Source: Prinia subflava
Lineage: Eukaryota; Chordata; Aves; Passeriformes; Cisticolidae
Direction of reading: 5' to 3'
Assembly: GCF_021018805.1 (NCBI RefSeq)
Contig: NC_086283.1
Span: 54,006,312-54,070,311, forward strand
DNA length: 64,000 nucleotides
Below the pieces are notes generated by a model that worked only from the letters and a program-made list of their open reading frames with translations, made no database searches and had not been told where the DNA came from. Of this stretch, positions 49,193-63,100 are shown piece by piece. The position numbers were made by a program, and so were the translations under genes. Numbering within the stretch: the first letter of the stretch is position 1; every line of letters begins with the position of its first letter.

Positions 49193-52100
49193 GATGAAAA
49201 TAGAATACACATTTTTGGTTACATTTTTTCAACCCAAGACACTGCCTATGATCCAACATCCCAGAGGAGAGTGTTGCAGGAGCAAGTATTACCTTGTGCT
49301 GTCCCTCCTGTGGTTATCTGTGTTAATAAGAGTGGAATTCAGAACTAGGAGTCTACCTGCTGTCTGTACCCTTCTGTGTCCTCATTTTGTAACTGATTAA
49401 TAAAAAAGTGAGCTTTTTCTTGATTTCAGTGCTGAATTAACTTTTGTTAAAAGCTTATAAAGGAGAAAAAACCCCAGAAGATCTCATACATTCGAACCAG
49501 TTTTTGACATATTCATTAAGCATACGGTGACATACATATTTATATAGGAGCACAGTACGTATTTGGGTATCTAGCTGCCAGGGAAAGGGTGTGATTTTGT
49601 TCACATGCAGTGGTTCTCCTGCATGTTAATATCCAGATTTAAGTAATGGAATATCATGATGACTTTGAAAGACATACGTGGTATATACAGCTTGGTTAAC
49701 CATCATAGAAAACCTGCTCTTTTGCCAGTGAGGAGAGCGTGCCAAGGGTGCAGGGCTCAGACAACCTTCACACATCTTTTGCACTGTGTTTTTTCCAGCT
49801 CTTTCTGTCCTGGTGGTCTTGCAGGAGTGGGGTTTGCTGTACCAAAGCTGGTGCAGTGGTTATTGCCGCAGTCTGGATCTGGTTCCTGCTGCAGATGGGC
49901 AAAAAGGGGGTGGTGGGACGGCAGGTCCTTCCCCCGGTCCGTGCTGACTCACAGTCTGTGGCACTGGGGCTTTCCGTGGCCGGCAGGCTGGTGTGGCATT
50001 CCGGTTTTTGCAGGGCACAGGGTGGTAAAGCTGCCGGGCAGCACTGCAGCTGCAGCAGGTTGGGGCTTGGTGGTCTGAGTCAGCACCTCCCAGCCAGCCT
50101 GGCAGTGGGAGCCTGGGAGGGCAGCCTGCCTCCAGCCTGGGATTTGGGCACCTGTGTGCAGGCAGTCTTCCATCCTGTACTGCTTTCCAGGTCTTGGTGC
50201 TTTCACCAGCATTTCCTGTCCCCTCACTGTGGCCTCCTGTGTCTGGATGCACTCAGCTATATTTTTCTTATGGTCTTTCATCTGCAGGGTAGAGCAATGC
50301 ACTGCTCATTCTGGCCCACTTGTGCTCTAGACATTTAAGTGCGTGAGTAATGAGGCAAGTGAGCCACTGCATCAGGGTGAGCTCTACCTGAACCATGGCA
50401 GTGCAGGTCTGGACATAACTGCGGGGAAGGCAGTCCTTACCACCTGGAACTCTTCCCAGCATGCTGGGTTCCAGTTTGCAATGGGCTCTCTGGTTTAGGG
50501 GTAACCCGGGGGATGCTGTGAAATAATCAAGCTCTGGCACTTCCTTTCAGTGCTTTGAAATAACCAGTTCTCACAGAAGCCTGTAATGAAATGCAGCTGG
50601 GAATCTGGAAATACCTCCTCTAATCTACTCCCTGTTCTACTGTGCCCCCTAGCAGAAGAAAGTCCAGAGAGGCCGATAGCACAGAGTGTTGTGCCAGTTA
50701 TAAACTCCCCAGAAATTCCCCACTGCTTCTTGTATGGCAGCCTTCCAGGCTACCAGTACCACGAGACTAATGCAAAGTGATCCTCTTTCCTGTTTGTTTT
50801 GAAGTTAGGGGTAGATTGGTTGGGTTTTGGGGTTGGTTCTTTTAAGTGAAGTGGTGGGGGGAATGTGTTTGTTTTGATTTTTTTTTTTTCATATTTGTCT
50901 GTATATTAACCTGCAGAAAATCTCACTTTAATTTATCTAGATTCCTCATATAGATAAAAAAAGAACACCAGCCTTTTCCCTCCCAGAACACCGACTTTTT
51001 CCCTCCCTCTGTAACTCTTGATACCTATAGTAGTGTCCTGTTGGCATCAGCTGCAGCTTGCTTGATGTACTATTTATTCTCAGGAACTTCAGACTCTTAG
51101 ACAAGTAGAGAGAAAGTTATTGGTCAGCTGTTTGTTCAGTTATGTTGTTACCACCAAACCATTGTATGAAAATTATGTTACATAGTACAAAATAAATATT
51201 ATACATTTAATATTTCTGTTACTCCCCATTAAATTGTCTTTCCACCAAAGCTAAGCACTTACCAGTAGACCTGCTTTTTTCCTGGCTTAGTGTTAGCTGA
51301 AGTCCTCTCAGGAAAGTTTTTATCCTCAAAATGTGCCAAAGCATAGTGGTATCTGTCACAGGTACATTATTATACCACCGCTTCCACGCAGCCAAAATTA
51401 AATAAGTGGATGCATTGGGAAAGATAGCTTGACATGACTACTATCTTATAGGTACTTTTTATTCTGTAAGTAGGTCCACGTGTTTCAGATATTTACTAGA
51501 GAATCAATACAAACACAGCTAGAAGTGGATTGCACACAGAATTACATTTTTACAGGACCTCTTTCCTACAATTAAACCTTTTCTATAACATTACCTATAA
51601 GAAAAAAATACTATATACTTATTTCATTTATGTCTAAAATGCAAAGATTTATAGCAGCTGTGACAACCTTAAATTATGTCTTCCAGAAGCACAACTGATT
51701 TGTATACCCAGTACTGTGGAAAGTTCTGCAAACTTAGTCAATAATCTCATCAGCTAGAGGTTCATACCCAAGCCTGAAATCAGGAGGAGGAAATCTCAGT
51801 TTACTCATCAGTTTATGTTGGTGGTTTCAAGATTGTCTTACTTATTTAAAGTTCAATCTTAAAAAAGGCTGAGAATTTTCAGCTTGCATTAAAAGAAGTC
51901 AGTGCTCAAGGCTGTGCAAGAGCAGGCCTGAGAAAAGAACAATTACAAGTGTTGAATGCCAAATCCCTCGCTGCAATAGCTGATCTGGGATTGAACCTGC
52001 TTGCAGCACACATTGGTTTGGCTACAACACGGGAAAGCAAAAGAGCTTGTCAAGACAAATGTGCAGCAATATGCCATGTGAGAGAGGCCAAAGTACGTGT

Positions 52101-55100
52101 TAAAACACATCTTTCTGGCTGGCAGGAGCGCAGCATAATTATTTGAGAGTGTTGTAAAAAGTCTCGCTAAACAGGTCTCTCTGATTTTACCCATTAAATA
52201 TGCTGAGTCCCATGACTGAGCTGTTTGCTGCTTTGTAAAATGCAGGGTCTGTTGGTGAAATCTGATTTCTCCTCTCCTTCTTACCTCCAGACCTTGTCTT
52301 TTACATGTTCTGAAGCAAAAATACATAGCTAATTCTGTATTATTTGTAGTTACTGAATGCTCTGCTTCTGTGCAATCAGCTCCTCTGATTAGAGTTCTGT
52401 GTTCAGCTGCCACTCTGGGTGTTTCACAGGACATGTCAGCAGACAGGGCTACCTGGCTCTCTGAGGCATCCCTTGTGCCTGCACAGCAGCAGTTGCATAC
52501 ACCTGAAGAACGATCTTCAGCTTCAGAGCCAAGAGCAGGTTGCAGCTCCTCCTGTAGGCATGGGAGGTCCATGGTCAGCCACAGGTCTGTAGTTTCTTTA
52601 CAGGGAGTGGTTTTCCCCCACACTCTGCTTGAATTTTCGCTCTTGCAAAGAATTGACTTGACTGGGATAAAAAGGTGTTTTTCTTTACTAAAGGTCCTTT
52701 GACATTAATATCTAATCCAGAGGAAGAATGAGAAGGAGAGAATTCAGGAGGGGGCATAATACAGGCCTACCTGTAAGGGAACCAGGCAGCTCCATATCCT
52801 GGTCTTGTGATTAATGTCTCTTGTATCATGCACAGAAACATCCTCTGAATGGGCTCTGCAGCTCAGGTCTCCCAGATTTTATTACTAAGGTTGGTCTTAC
52901 ATTTCTTTCTGTACTGTAGCTAGTCTTAGTATTGCACCAAGAGGCACTAAGTTGAACAGTTTTTCAGAATAGGATTGAGGATGGTGGATTCTGGCAGCCC
53001 TGACCCAGATTTAGCCTCTGGAATGGGGTGGCATTTCACATGTATTCAATGCTCAGTGCTTGCTTTTGTGCCTCTGTGAGGCGGGTGCTTTGCATTGCCA
53101 GGCTGAGGCACCGAGGACTTCCAGTGTGCTGTTTCAGCAGCCACAGGACATAATATAAAGCTATTGATCTTTTTTAAAGGGTCGAGTATTTAAAAATCAT
53201 TGAAGCACTTCAGTTCTGCATGTCGTCTTTGCTGCATGTAGCCCACAGCCTTGTCTTTGCAAACTTACAGTCTTCACAGAATGATTTCATTTCCTATGTA
53301 AATTATTAAATAAAATAATTAATGATTTCTGCAGTTACAGTCATTGAGTAAACAACCCTGAACTGAAATGCACTTGGGAAAACTCTCTAGTTTCTGTAGG
53401 TGCCAGTTTTCTAGTTTTCACAAGGTTAGGTAACCACAAAGCACATAGATTAGGTGTATTACGGCCTTCAGCTCTGCTGGGGTGCAGGGCTGTGCATACA
53501 TGCCACAGGAAAAAGAATATGGCCCATTCAGATGTTTTCAACCGAAACATGTGTTTATGGATTCTGATGAGTAATTCTTAATAGTCGACTAAGTTTGCTT
53601 ATAGTTACATCATTGAAGCATGAACTGATACCACGAACATCATTTTTGCTTTACATCAAATGGAGAATTTGGCCTCAAAGCAATGTATTCGTTGCCTAAA
53701 GTGTTTGTAGTTATGTGTCCTGCTTAAATACCTCTGGCATTTGGAGGAAAGTTACTTCCCATTACCTAATTTCAGGTGTTTTCTAGCAAAGCCTAGCTTC
53801 TGTGTAGAATTGAAAGGTTTCCTTACTCCATGTTTTTGGAATGAGGAGACCGATTTCTGCTCAACTCACTAGCAGTTTCACACCTGGAGGGTTAGTTATG
53901 TGCACTACTACCATTCTTAGGGTCTGCAGAAATATGTAGCAAGCAGAGATGGAGTACTCCATCTGCTTTGTGAGAAGAAGCATAGTTCCATGCTGATGGA
54001 CATTCCACCATCAGGAGTACCAGCAACGAGCACCCTTTCCTAATCAGCTTTTGTGCCCTAATGACAATGTGCAATCTTCAAGTTGCTCTGTGGAAATGAA
54101 CGCATTTTACCACCATCAGTGCCTCATACTGCATGATAGAAATCTGTTCTCTTAACAGAACCAGCTTGCTGCAGCATTGAAAATGTCTGTCAGCAGGCCT
54201 GAAGTTAGTGTAACTAATATTAAAAGCTTATCTCTCTTTCACAAGGAAGCTGAATCAAATGGATAGTCAGGCACTACTGGAAAATCCATAGATCTCTGTG
54301 GGGTTCTTTGATGGCTGCTTGAATTCTCTCTATTGGACTTTCTGAGTTCAGAAACACAGATCTCACAGACCTCTGCAGAGAGAGAATAACAGAAATAGAC
54401 TGCATTTAAAAATAAAGCAGTAATTTCCACTGTCTGTTGGTTACCCATTCGTGTGATCGTGACCTGTCACACAGGCACAAGTTCCTGTAAATAACCTACT
54501 TCTGTAGGCGGGTTACTGGCCACACGATCTGACTGGAAACCAAATGACTATCTACCTCCATCAGTGACCAAATAAGTGACCAATAGCCTCTTGGCCTTTC
54601 TGTAGGGTAGTTCACCCCTTTGTAATATAGGAATAATAATCATGATGATGATGATGATGATAATAATACTTGTCTCCTTTGTAAAAGGCCTTTTAGATCC
54701 AGTGATGAAAAACAGTATCCAAAGTTAGTGATAATTGTTTCGTATTGCCTGAAAGCAATTGTATTTCTTCATGATTCTGCTTTGGCGAATCAGAATATTT
54801 GTAGCTTTAGGTAATTACTTTCAAGCAGAAATCCCCTTATTTATGACACTGTTTTTCAAAACGTGTCTACATTTTGTTGACAGAACCCAGGATGTATTTG
54901 AGGCCATAGCTAGTTTAATCCAGTGTCTAGTCCAAGTTCACTTTTTATAAAAAATGGTGGCTTTGGGCATTGGCCATTTAGGAGAAGCAGAGAGCTCAGA
55001 CATGCAAAAAAGGAGGAAGTATTGAATATACCTGCAGAATGTTTATAGAGACCACTCTCTTGTGTGCCATGTGATTTTGACTTTCCCCTTTCTGATAGGG

Positions 55101-55779
55101 TCCTGGTGTTGTACTTTGCTTTTCTCAGATCAGAGGTATCTGCAGCAAAGTGAAATTAGATGAATTCCTTGGGAATGCTCCTCTTGTCTGTGAAGGACCA
55201 GGTTAATGGTGCTGCTCAATCAGACCCAGCTAGACCTCCTCTGCGGCTGGGTCCATATGCCTCTCCTAATCCAGTGCTTAGTGCAATGCTTCCTAGATAC
55301 ATAAATGGACTGCTGGAGGAGATGACAAGGAAATAGGCCAAATCCCAAGGGTGTAAGTCTGTGAGGGTATTGGTTTCCTTCAAGGTGGTAACAGCAAAGG
55401 CAGGGCTTCTTTCCATGCAGCTGTATAGAGGGATGTGTGCATCTCTCCTTGGATAACAAGGAAGGCCTGGAGCAAGTTGGGGATGCAGGAAATAGTACAA
55501 GAAACCATGAAATAAGTCAGTTTGGAGCTTAAGGGAACCCCTCCTACAGGACTTCAAGGTGTCAGTTTGGCATGGCCCCAGTCCTGCCTTCATGCTGCCT
55601 CAGGCACCTGGCTGTGATGGGGAGGGCCACCAACAGAGGCAAGGGATTTGAAATGGCTTCTCAGTGGAAGAGGCATTTTAATCTTTGATGGATGTGTGAA
55701 AGGTATGAGGATACGGTGATGATTACCTTCTGTTCCATTAGTGAGTGACTAGGGAGGATATTAAATGGCAGATATTAAG
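49193..55779. other. Non-coding stretch with a GC-rich patch and one long chance-like frame
   Basis: A G- and T-rich patch with many CAG/CTG triplets lies at about 49,780-50,480, without a recognisable element. A minus-strand frame with an ATG at 52,572 stays open for 208 codons down to 51,943. It is cysteine-rich and shows no domain I recognise. The (ATG)n/(AAT)n microsatellite is at 54,632-54,667. No gene can be supported. Confidence 0.4.
54632..54667. repeat. ATG/AAT trinucleotide microsatellite
   Basis: Six ATG units (54,642-54,660) are flanked on both sides by AAT units. Confidence 0.9.
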
Positions 55780-56065
55780 CTTAAACATTTAAATGTCTGC
55801 AGGATTGGATAACTTCCAGGAATTGGCCAAAGAGCTTTCTGAACCATTAGTGTCGACACAATGAAAAATAAAAAATGGAACAGTGAAGACACTGAAAAGG
55901 GTTGGAAAAAAGCCAATCTTTTAAAAGAGTAAATGGAATGAGTGGGGCAGTAAATGCTCCTAAACCTGACATCCATCACAGGAGGGAATGGAGTGGCTGG
56001 TACAGGATGCAATCGACAAAGTGAAGGGTCCTAGCCTCCATCACAGGTTGATTATAAACCAATAG
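55780..56065 (+). mobile_element. Eroded CR1-like LINE fragment (reverse-transcriptase region)
   Basis: The order of recognisable pieces follows a CR1-type reverse-transcriptase region. First comes a segment reading like 'GLDNFQELAKELSEPL' (about 55,801-55,848). Next is a 'GWKKANL' segment (about 55,899-55,919). A remnant of the 'LTSI' stretch follows at about 55,966-55,980. Frames are broken by indels and stops between the pieces, so it is a long-dead copy. Ends are approximate. CR1 is the dominant LINE of birds. The match is by eye and needs a repeat-library search. Confidence 0.5.
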
Positions 56066-56069
56066 TAAT

Positions 56070-59000
56070 TGGTACTATACAAAATGACTGCAGCCCCCTA
56101 CTGAATGAATTAAGAACTAGGGAACCGTGGAGTGTAAAGGCAACCATAGGTGGGAAACTGTTGTCCATTTGCAGCTGAACCTAAAAGAATCTGCTGTACG
56201 CATGGTGCCCTTGAACACAGGGTTTCTCTGGAAGAAAACTCTGAAATTGTCACAAGTCGAGTGTGGGACTGACTTCACTGCTTGGTGCAACACTAAGCAG
56301 TGGTATGAACAGGTTAGCTAAATATGTTGAGCTAGGCTGTTTATCTGTCACTGAAATGTATATTTCAAAGTCACCAACTGGCGGAGCTTGAAATAAAGAA
56401 TATAGGTCACCAGGGAGGCTGATCGTTATGGAGTGCTGTGGTTCCTAAAAGAGCAGGAGAGATCTATGAATATGCCTGAGTGAACGTAAGCTCCCTGTGC
56501 CATGCTCTGCTTGGGATACCAAATATGTTCCTCAGAGGTAGAAGGCAATGTACTTAAATTTACAAATCTGTCTGATCTCAGTCATAAAAGAGAAAAGTAG
56601 TGCAGCTGAGTTCTGCCTCCCACTGCTCCATATGCAAGTGTGTGTCATGCCTTTTTAGAAATAGATAGCTGCTACTATGTGTTAAATACTACTCTGTAGA
56701 TGGCGTGAATCAGCCAAAACTGTTTTAAATTGGGTTAAGACAGTACTTTGTTTATTCCCATGATGCTATTCCTGCTGTAGATTCAAGACCTATGGCAAAT
56801 TAAAAATCAAAGCTGAACAGCCCTTCCTGCTATGCCTTGGAGAGAGCACAACTGAGGCTACTAGTGGCTTGCTTTTTATTTGCCTTTTGTTATTGCATAA
56901 AAATATGCAATAGTGCTGCATTCAAGGGATAGTGCTGACTTCGGGTTCTAGGTGGTTTGGTTACCTGTCTTCCTCAAATCTTTCTTTATTTGAACTGGTC
57001 CAAACAGCTACAAAATGGTTAATTCAGACTCTTGCAAATTATTTAGTATATGTCCTTGGGCTGTCTGCAATTCTGGTTTAACAAAATTATCTGAATTCAT
57101 TACAAGAAGATGAGTTCTAATGTTCTGTGAAGGCTGTACGTCTGAGAGACTGTGAACAGTGTGTCCTGTTAAGTAACACAAGGGACTTGACTTCCAGGCT
57201 CAGGTTGCCTAAAATAAATTCAACATCTCACACATTCCCATCTAATGCTCCCCGTGTCTCTGCCTCCAGACAAAGCCAGTGTGTGTGCATGCAGTGTCCA
57301 TTGTGTGCAGTCCAGCAGCAGACCTCATGGTGGATGGGTGACCAAGGAGTTGGCTCTCACTCTTTGTTTGCCAGCAGTGGACTCTGCAGTACTTGCAGAG
57401 CCTGTGGGGCCCAGGTGTCCCAGGGACATAGGTTAGGGCACGGCCAGCCCTGGTCTTCTCCCCCAACATCTTTCTTGTGACCACCATTGACTGGGACTGT
57501 AGCAAGAGGAATGAATTCAGATTAACTCCTTCTTGCAGGTTAGCAATGCAATGGGCATTTTGAAGTCACAAATATTCTTGAAGAGCACCCAAGTAATTGT
57601 GAGAGTTTATTCCTTTTGCACTAGAAATGAGGTGTAAAAGCAGTACAGGTTTTGGTGTGGCAGCAAACTGGATCTGAAAAATCAATGCACATTTCTCGCA
57701 GCTTTCTGAAGGTTTCTTTGTGAAACAATGGTGAGACATTTTGAAGCATATTAGTGCATTAATGGTATTATTTTCTGGTCTTAAACCGTATGCCAGAGAT
57801 CTTCCATAGGACCAGCATGCAGCCAGCAGGGCTGTGTGTGGACTTTGGGATATACTGTGCATTAAAATATATGACAGGATTCAGACCATATTCTGTCATG
57901 AAGAACATGCTGTCAGAGGGTGGCTTCAAATTTGCAAAAAGAGAGCCTAAAATATTTTGTTTCTGTTTTGCTGCTTGAGAGCCCTGAATGAGAAAGCAGA
58001 ACCCTTTACGTTATTAATTTCAAGTGGGATTTCCACCCCCACTCCTTTGCCTCCCCTTCTTTTCTTTTGGTCAAGCCGCAAACTTCATTCTCAATTTCCT
58101 GAATGCTGATGCAAGGTCTGTGCTTTGCAAATGGTGCAATTACTGTGTGTCAGCCAGATGTGCAGGCAGGAATAGGGACGTGCAGCTGATGAGTTTGCCA
58201 CGGAAATTAGCGGGAAGGGTATTAGAGTGTTTCTCTGGGGAGTGGAGAGGCTCCAGTGGGAGCGTAATGACCCCTGGAAGAGGCTGGTGCCTCTGTGCGT
58301 GCCAGGAGAACTGGTGCGAGCAGAGGCGGAAGGAAGAGTGGGCGACCCAAGGGAGTGAGTGTCTTGCAGGGGGGAGGGTGCACAAGTGTGAAACTCGTTT
58401 TTTCTGCCTTCACTTCAAGTGTTGCAGATGTTCCTTTCCTGGGATTAGATGCTGGGAAAAAGAGCAGTGTGTAAAACCTTCATCTTTATTAATTATTGCT
58501 GTTATTATTATCATCATAATCATCTAACTGTTGTGTAGAATTGCAAATATTTATTCAGCTCTTACTCTACTATAATTTTAACCAGACTTGTGGGTTTGCA
58601 AATTAGTGAAATCATAGGATCCGTCAGACATTTTACAAGCACAAATGCAATGATAACATCTAATTGCAGGGATCTGAGACTGTCTGACTGCAGATGGGAG
58701 GCTGTTAACCTCTTTCTGTCTGTTACGAATGTGTCAGAAAATTGTCAGGACAGTGTTAAGACACCAAATCTGTGTGATGTAGCAAACCCTTAGGTCCTGA
58801 CTGAGCAAGAATTTAATCCACACTTAGGCCGATGCATTTGAAACAGCCCTGTTGCAACAGTGCTTTCAAGACACTTTAGTGTATAACCTAACCCAGGCAC
58901 AGAAATGGTTGAAGGGGCACTATCCTGAAAAGTAACAACTGCCTTAATACACCTCATCACAATATATGGAAGGCTTCAGGTGCTGGAATGCTAACTGTAA

Positions 59001-59370
59001 TTGATTCTAAATTGTGACAGTGGGATACTCTGTCCGTCAGACGAACATTGTTGGATGGCTGATTTGCTTCCATAACAGTTGTTTGTTCTTTCATTCCCAG
59101 TCATGGTCACTTTCATTCTTCCCATGCTTTGGCTGCTTTCAGCTTCCAATGGTAATACTTTCTGTAGGTGCTTGCCAGAGGAATCCTCAGCACAGGCTTT
59201 TCTCTCTGAAAGTCTGGGGCTTTATAGGCTTTATGGAGGAACCTGTTTCCTTATTTCCTGCTGGTTCTGCGAAGCATTGTTTAGGCTCGGGTATGCAAAA
59301 TCTATCCTATTTTGACTACTTATTATGCAGAGGATAAATTAGTAAAAGAAAAAGCTATGCAATTAATTCC
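56070..59370. other. Non-coding stretch, possible regulatory block near 58.6 kb
   Basis: No exon was recognised. GC-richer sequence at 58,130-58,400 and a GTCTG/CAGAC-rich block at 58,580-58,725 stand out from the background. An ATT/ATC-rich patch lies at 58,488-58,525. The frame at 58,024-58,527 (167 codons) ends in an isoleucine run produced by that patch and is not a gene. Confidence 0.4.
58580..58770. promoter_or_regulatory. Candidate regulatory block with SMAD-type half-sites
   Basis: CAGAC/GTCTG cores, the SMAD-binding half-site, occur at 58,583, 58,625, 58,682 and 58,718 within 140 bp. An E-box CAGATG follows at 58,691 and a TAATTGC homeodomain-type core at 58,661. Five-base cores arise often by chance, so this is weak without conservation data. 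Confidence 0.2.
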
Positions 59371-59376
59371 AAAAAG

Positions 59377-59384
59377 TGACGTCA
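59377..59384. promoter_or_regulatory. Full palindromic CRE (TGACGTCA)
   Basis: TGACGTCA is the complete binding site for CREB/ATF-type bZIP factors. It lies about 60 bp upstream of the CpG island starting near 59,440, the usual place for a working CRE in a promoter. Confidence 0.55.
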
Positions 59385-59439
59385 GTGGATCATTTTTTGG
59401 TGTGCTTAGTGCAGCAGTTACCAACAAGCACATGTTCAG

Positions 59440-59850
59440 TCTGGTTTCGCCATGGGACGTGGGTGACCTGCCCCTCCGTGGCGGTAAGGGAAAACCCAGC
59501 GCTGGTCTGGAACTTTTTCCACAGCTCTGTAGAGTCCCTTAAGGAGCTGCGTTCAGCAGTCTGCCGAGCGTAACCCGCGGGTGACACCTTGTGAGCAAAG
59601 CTGGAGAAGGCTCCGCTGCGAAGTTCCTGACTCCCGCAGCACCGCAGGTGCACGAATGCACCTCCTTGTCTTTCTGCCCCTCGGCCACGGGTGTGGGAAG
59701 GGCAGCACCGGCGAAAATGAAGGCGTGTGCACGGCGACCCTGTGCCACGGGCACACGAACGGAAAGAAAACGCTGCTGGGACATCCAGTGGGACCCCGGG
59801 CAGGGAGAGCCTGTGGCGCCCCTCCGTCTGGTAGGGGTACCCACTGATGG
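59440..59850. promoter_or_regulatory. Small CpG island
   Basis: About 400 bp contain roughly 29 CpG dinucleotides by hand count, against near-absence in the flanks. With the CRE just to the left it resembles the promoter of an unannotated transcript. Several short frames overlap in both directions (59,539-59,858 on -, 59,581-59,911 on +), none with a recognisable domain. No clear splice donor distinguishes the direction. Confidence 0.65.
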
Positions 59851-59859
59851 AAAAACAAG

Positions 59860-60068
59860 AACGTGTCTTTCCTCAGCTTTTCTGATGAATTGCCTGGCGG
59901 TTTATGGTTAGAGCAGGTTTTTTTCAGGCTGGTCTTGCCCAGTCAGTGACGATACTCGTCACCCTTCCTTCACAAGGCTGAAAACTGCCAGATGGCAACA
60001 ACAGTTATGTACTCTGTTTCACCAAATACCAAGGCCCACACACATGAAAAAAGCAGTTCCATTTAGAG

Positions 60069-60137
<69 letters not shown>

Positions 60138-63100
60138 TAATAAATAAATAAATCTGTCAGTCTATATATTTTATTCACTTCCGGCTTTTCCCACAAATGG
60201 TGAGGGTCAAAAAGCTTTAATTCAAAATACGAAAAGCTTCTTTCTCTCCAGTAGCATGAATCCTTAAACAGGGAGATTTAAAATTACAGAAAACATGCAG
60301 GGTTTCAGCCAGTCTGCTAATCCTGTTTTGCACATGTGGAACTAGGCCAGGCACAGAGAGATTTTCTGTTTTGTCCAGGGTTACATTATCATTTTGAACA
60401 GAGTTAAATGTGCTGATGTCCAGGTTATTAAACAAGTCCTCCTCTTCTGAAAAACAGAGGTGACTAAATTCTTACACCATATTCCCCATTTCAAACCACA
60501 ATATGAGGTTATTTGGCCACCACTCTCATTAACGCTTGCTAGCAAACACCAAGGTATGTGTGTGATTTCTGGACTTCTCTTCAGTAATTGTCTTACTGTT
60601 TTACAGTTGCTTCTGTGTTCTGAATGACAACTGCTCGTCGCACAGTGCTGTACAATGGAAAAGATATCTTGTCTGTAACAAATTCAGTCTTATTATTGTT
60701 ACGTAAATGTCATTGCCTATGTCCCCAGACTTTCTTAATCACCTGGGAGTGGGCCACTTCTCCAAATGTGTGTATCTTAAACACTGACTACAAACAGGGT
60801 TAAATTGAATAACTGGTAAGTGAGCTTCACTGTTTCCTCCTATTGTATCCACACAAACTGGAGCTAAGGGAAATTATATTTTTTAAAAAATGATGTCATT
60901 GTTAGATTTTGAAATATACATTCAGAATCCCGAATGGGGGATTTGCCCGGAGAGGTGGGAGGCAGCTTGTGGGGTGCTGAGGGTTTGAAGACATACCCAT
61001 TTAAACCACTAGAGGTCCGTTTCACACAAGTCCTTTTCAGAATACAGAGAGTATTCTGTACTAGCATCAAAATTTTAAACTCTTGCATGCTATAAAAAGT
61101 ATTTAAACAGATATTTAAACTATTTTGCTTTAAGTGACTGGTATAAGAATGCCACCCATAAAGATAACATGCATTTTTTGTTTTTCTAGTGTTTCTTGCA
61201 GTAACAGGTAGATTTTTTTTTTCTTCTTTTAAACACTCATCTGTTCAGCAGATTACTGAAGAATACTAAACAAGAAGATACATTAGAGTATCTACTGGTA
61301 ATTTTACTGATTTCTCACTCCTAAATACGGAAGATGAAGATACTCTGCAAGATAAGTCATAAAAACCCACTTTGGCATCCTTATCTTTTTCTCAGAGTGT
61401 TTGGAGGCACAAGCCAAAGGAGTTTGCTCATGGCCCCTCTTAACTGTATTAGACAAATTACAGTGACAGAGCACCATACTGGGAAATCAAACATAATGCC
61501 CTAGAAGGAAGAGTGAAGAACTGAAGAGCTATGAGGAAAGGAGTCACTGTTCAATAAGTTTGGCTGTGACTTTGGAGAAGCCTTTCCAGTCAAAGATGTT
61601 GTGCATGACTTTGCGTACACAACTACAGAAAGAGTTGGAAGGGTAGGGCTTCGTGGGTGCAAGTGGAAGGACAAAGATCCTCCAGCATATCCATGTGTGC
61701 CTCAGCTGCCACTAGCCATGTACCCCAAACTGAATTCTTGCCAGTGTCAGTGTCTAGAGCAATCTCAGACTTCCAATGCCACTTTTCTACAGCTCAGCCA
61801 AATCTGCTTCCTTGCTTCTGAAAGTCCAGAGTGCATGGTCTGCATCTTTAAAACTGGACTGAGCACCAAATTCTGGTGCAGCCCAGGACAAGGGGCAGAG
61901 CTGTTGCTTCTGTCCTTGTTTATTCAGCTGAGCAGAAAAACCTTTGCTCAGTGTTGTCCTACATCCCAGTTTCTATTCCCAGGGCTGTCAGAAGCTTTCT
62001 CTGGGCATATCTTTGGTTGAAGCTACATGCCACTGCCACAGGCTCGCTTGAGACCCTCTCTTCAGGCATTACAAGTAGGGAGCTCCACTCCTCACTAAAC
62101 CCCAGTATGTGTTGCACTTGAGAGAGTTCTGCTCTGACACTCTGCTTCTACTGCGTATGGGAGGTAGCTGGGACTGGGAAAGCTGCATTCTGGTTCCATG
62201 TGGAGCATCTCTGCATCCTTCACTTAAGGCTTGTTGATGACAAACAACATAAGGTGTTGGGGGTTAGGCATAATTCACAGTTGACAGAGCTTATGCTGTT
62301 GCTGTGGATACTGAATAATTGTCAATAAGAGCATCTACCTTATGTCCAGAGTCATATACAAACTGACTGGAATCAGAGAAGTTTTAGATGTTCACACTTT
62401 CTGAAAACAGTGTCATACCCATGCCCCAGAGAGTAACTGATCACAGCACATGCCTCAAGAGTAGGCTACCTGCCACACCACTTTGTATGTACACCATCTG
62501 TGCCCCTGCTTGCCACACTTTACCCACACCAGATGAACTACCAAGGTCTAGGTGGAAACCTATGATTCAGCTTTGAACTAAAATCCCATACTCAGTAACT
62601 GTGGTGTTGGGCTATATGGGAAAATGACAGGGAATTAAATATTGCGACATGAGAAAGCAAAAAGCAACTGAGCAACAGTGACAGCTTAGCTGGGTGGCAT
62701 ACACATAATTTAATTCAATTAGTTAAAGCTATCTCAGTGAGTTTCAAGATAGACAATTAACTAGTAAAATGTGATAGTGAGGAATAACAGTCCTGCATTT
62801 ACTTTGTACTCAGTAGCTCTCCACTGACCTTTAGTACCATACAGGGTTAAACTGCATCTGAATGTTATGTTATATTTCTGCACATTCATCAACTGTCACC
62901 ACTTGCTTTTTGTAACCTTATCCATCAAAGAGTGCAACTTGGATTTCACTTTATGAGGTCATTCATGGCTCACTTCTCACTATGATATTTGGAGCATTTG
63001 ATTAACAAGACCTCTAAGAGGAAGTCTGAACTTCTAGATACCATTACATAGCAGTTTAATTAATGTGTTTCTTCATATCTAAAGAAAATACCTCTGCTCA

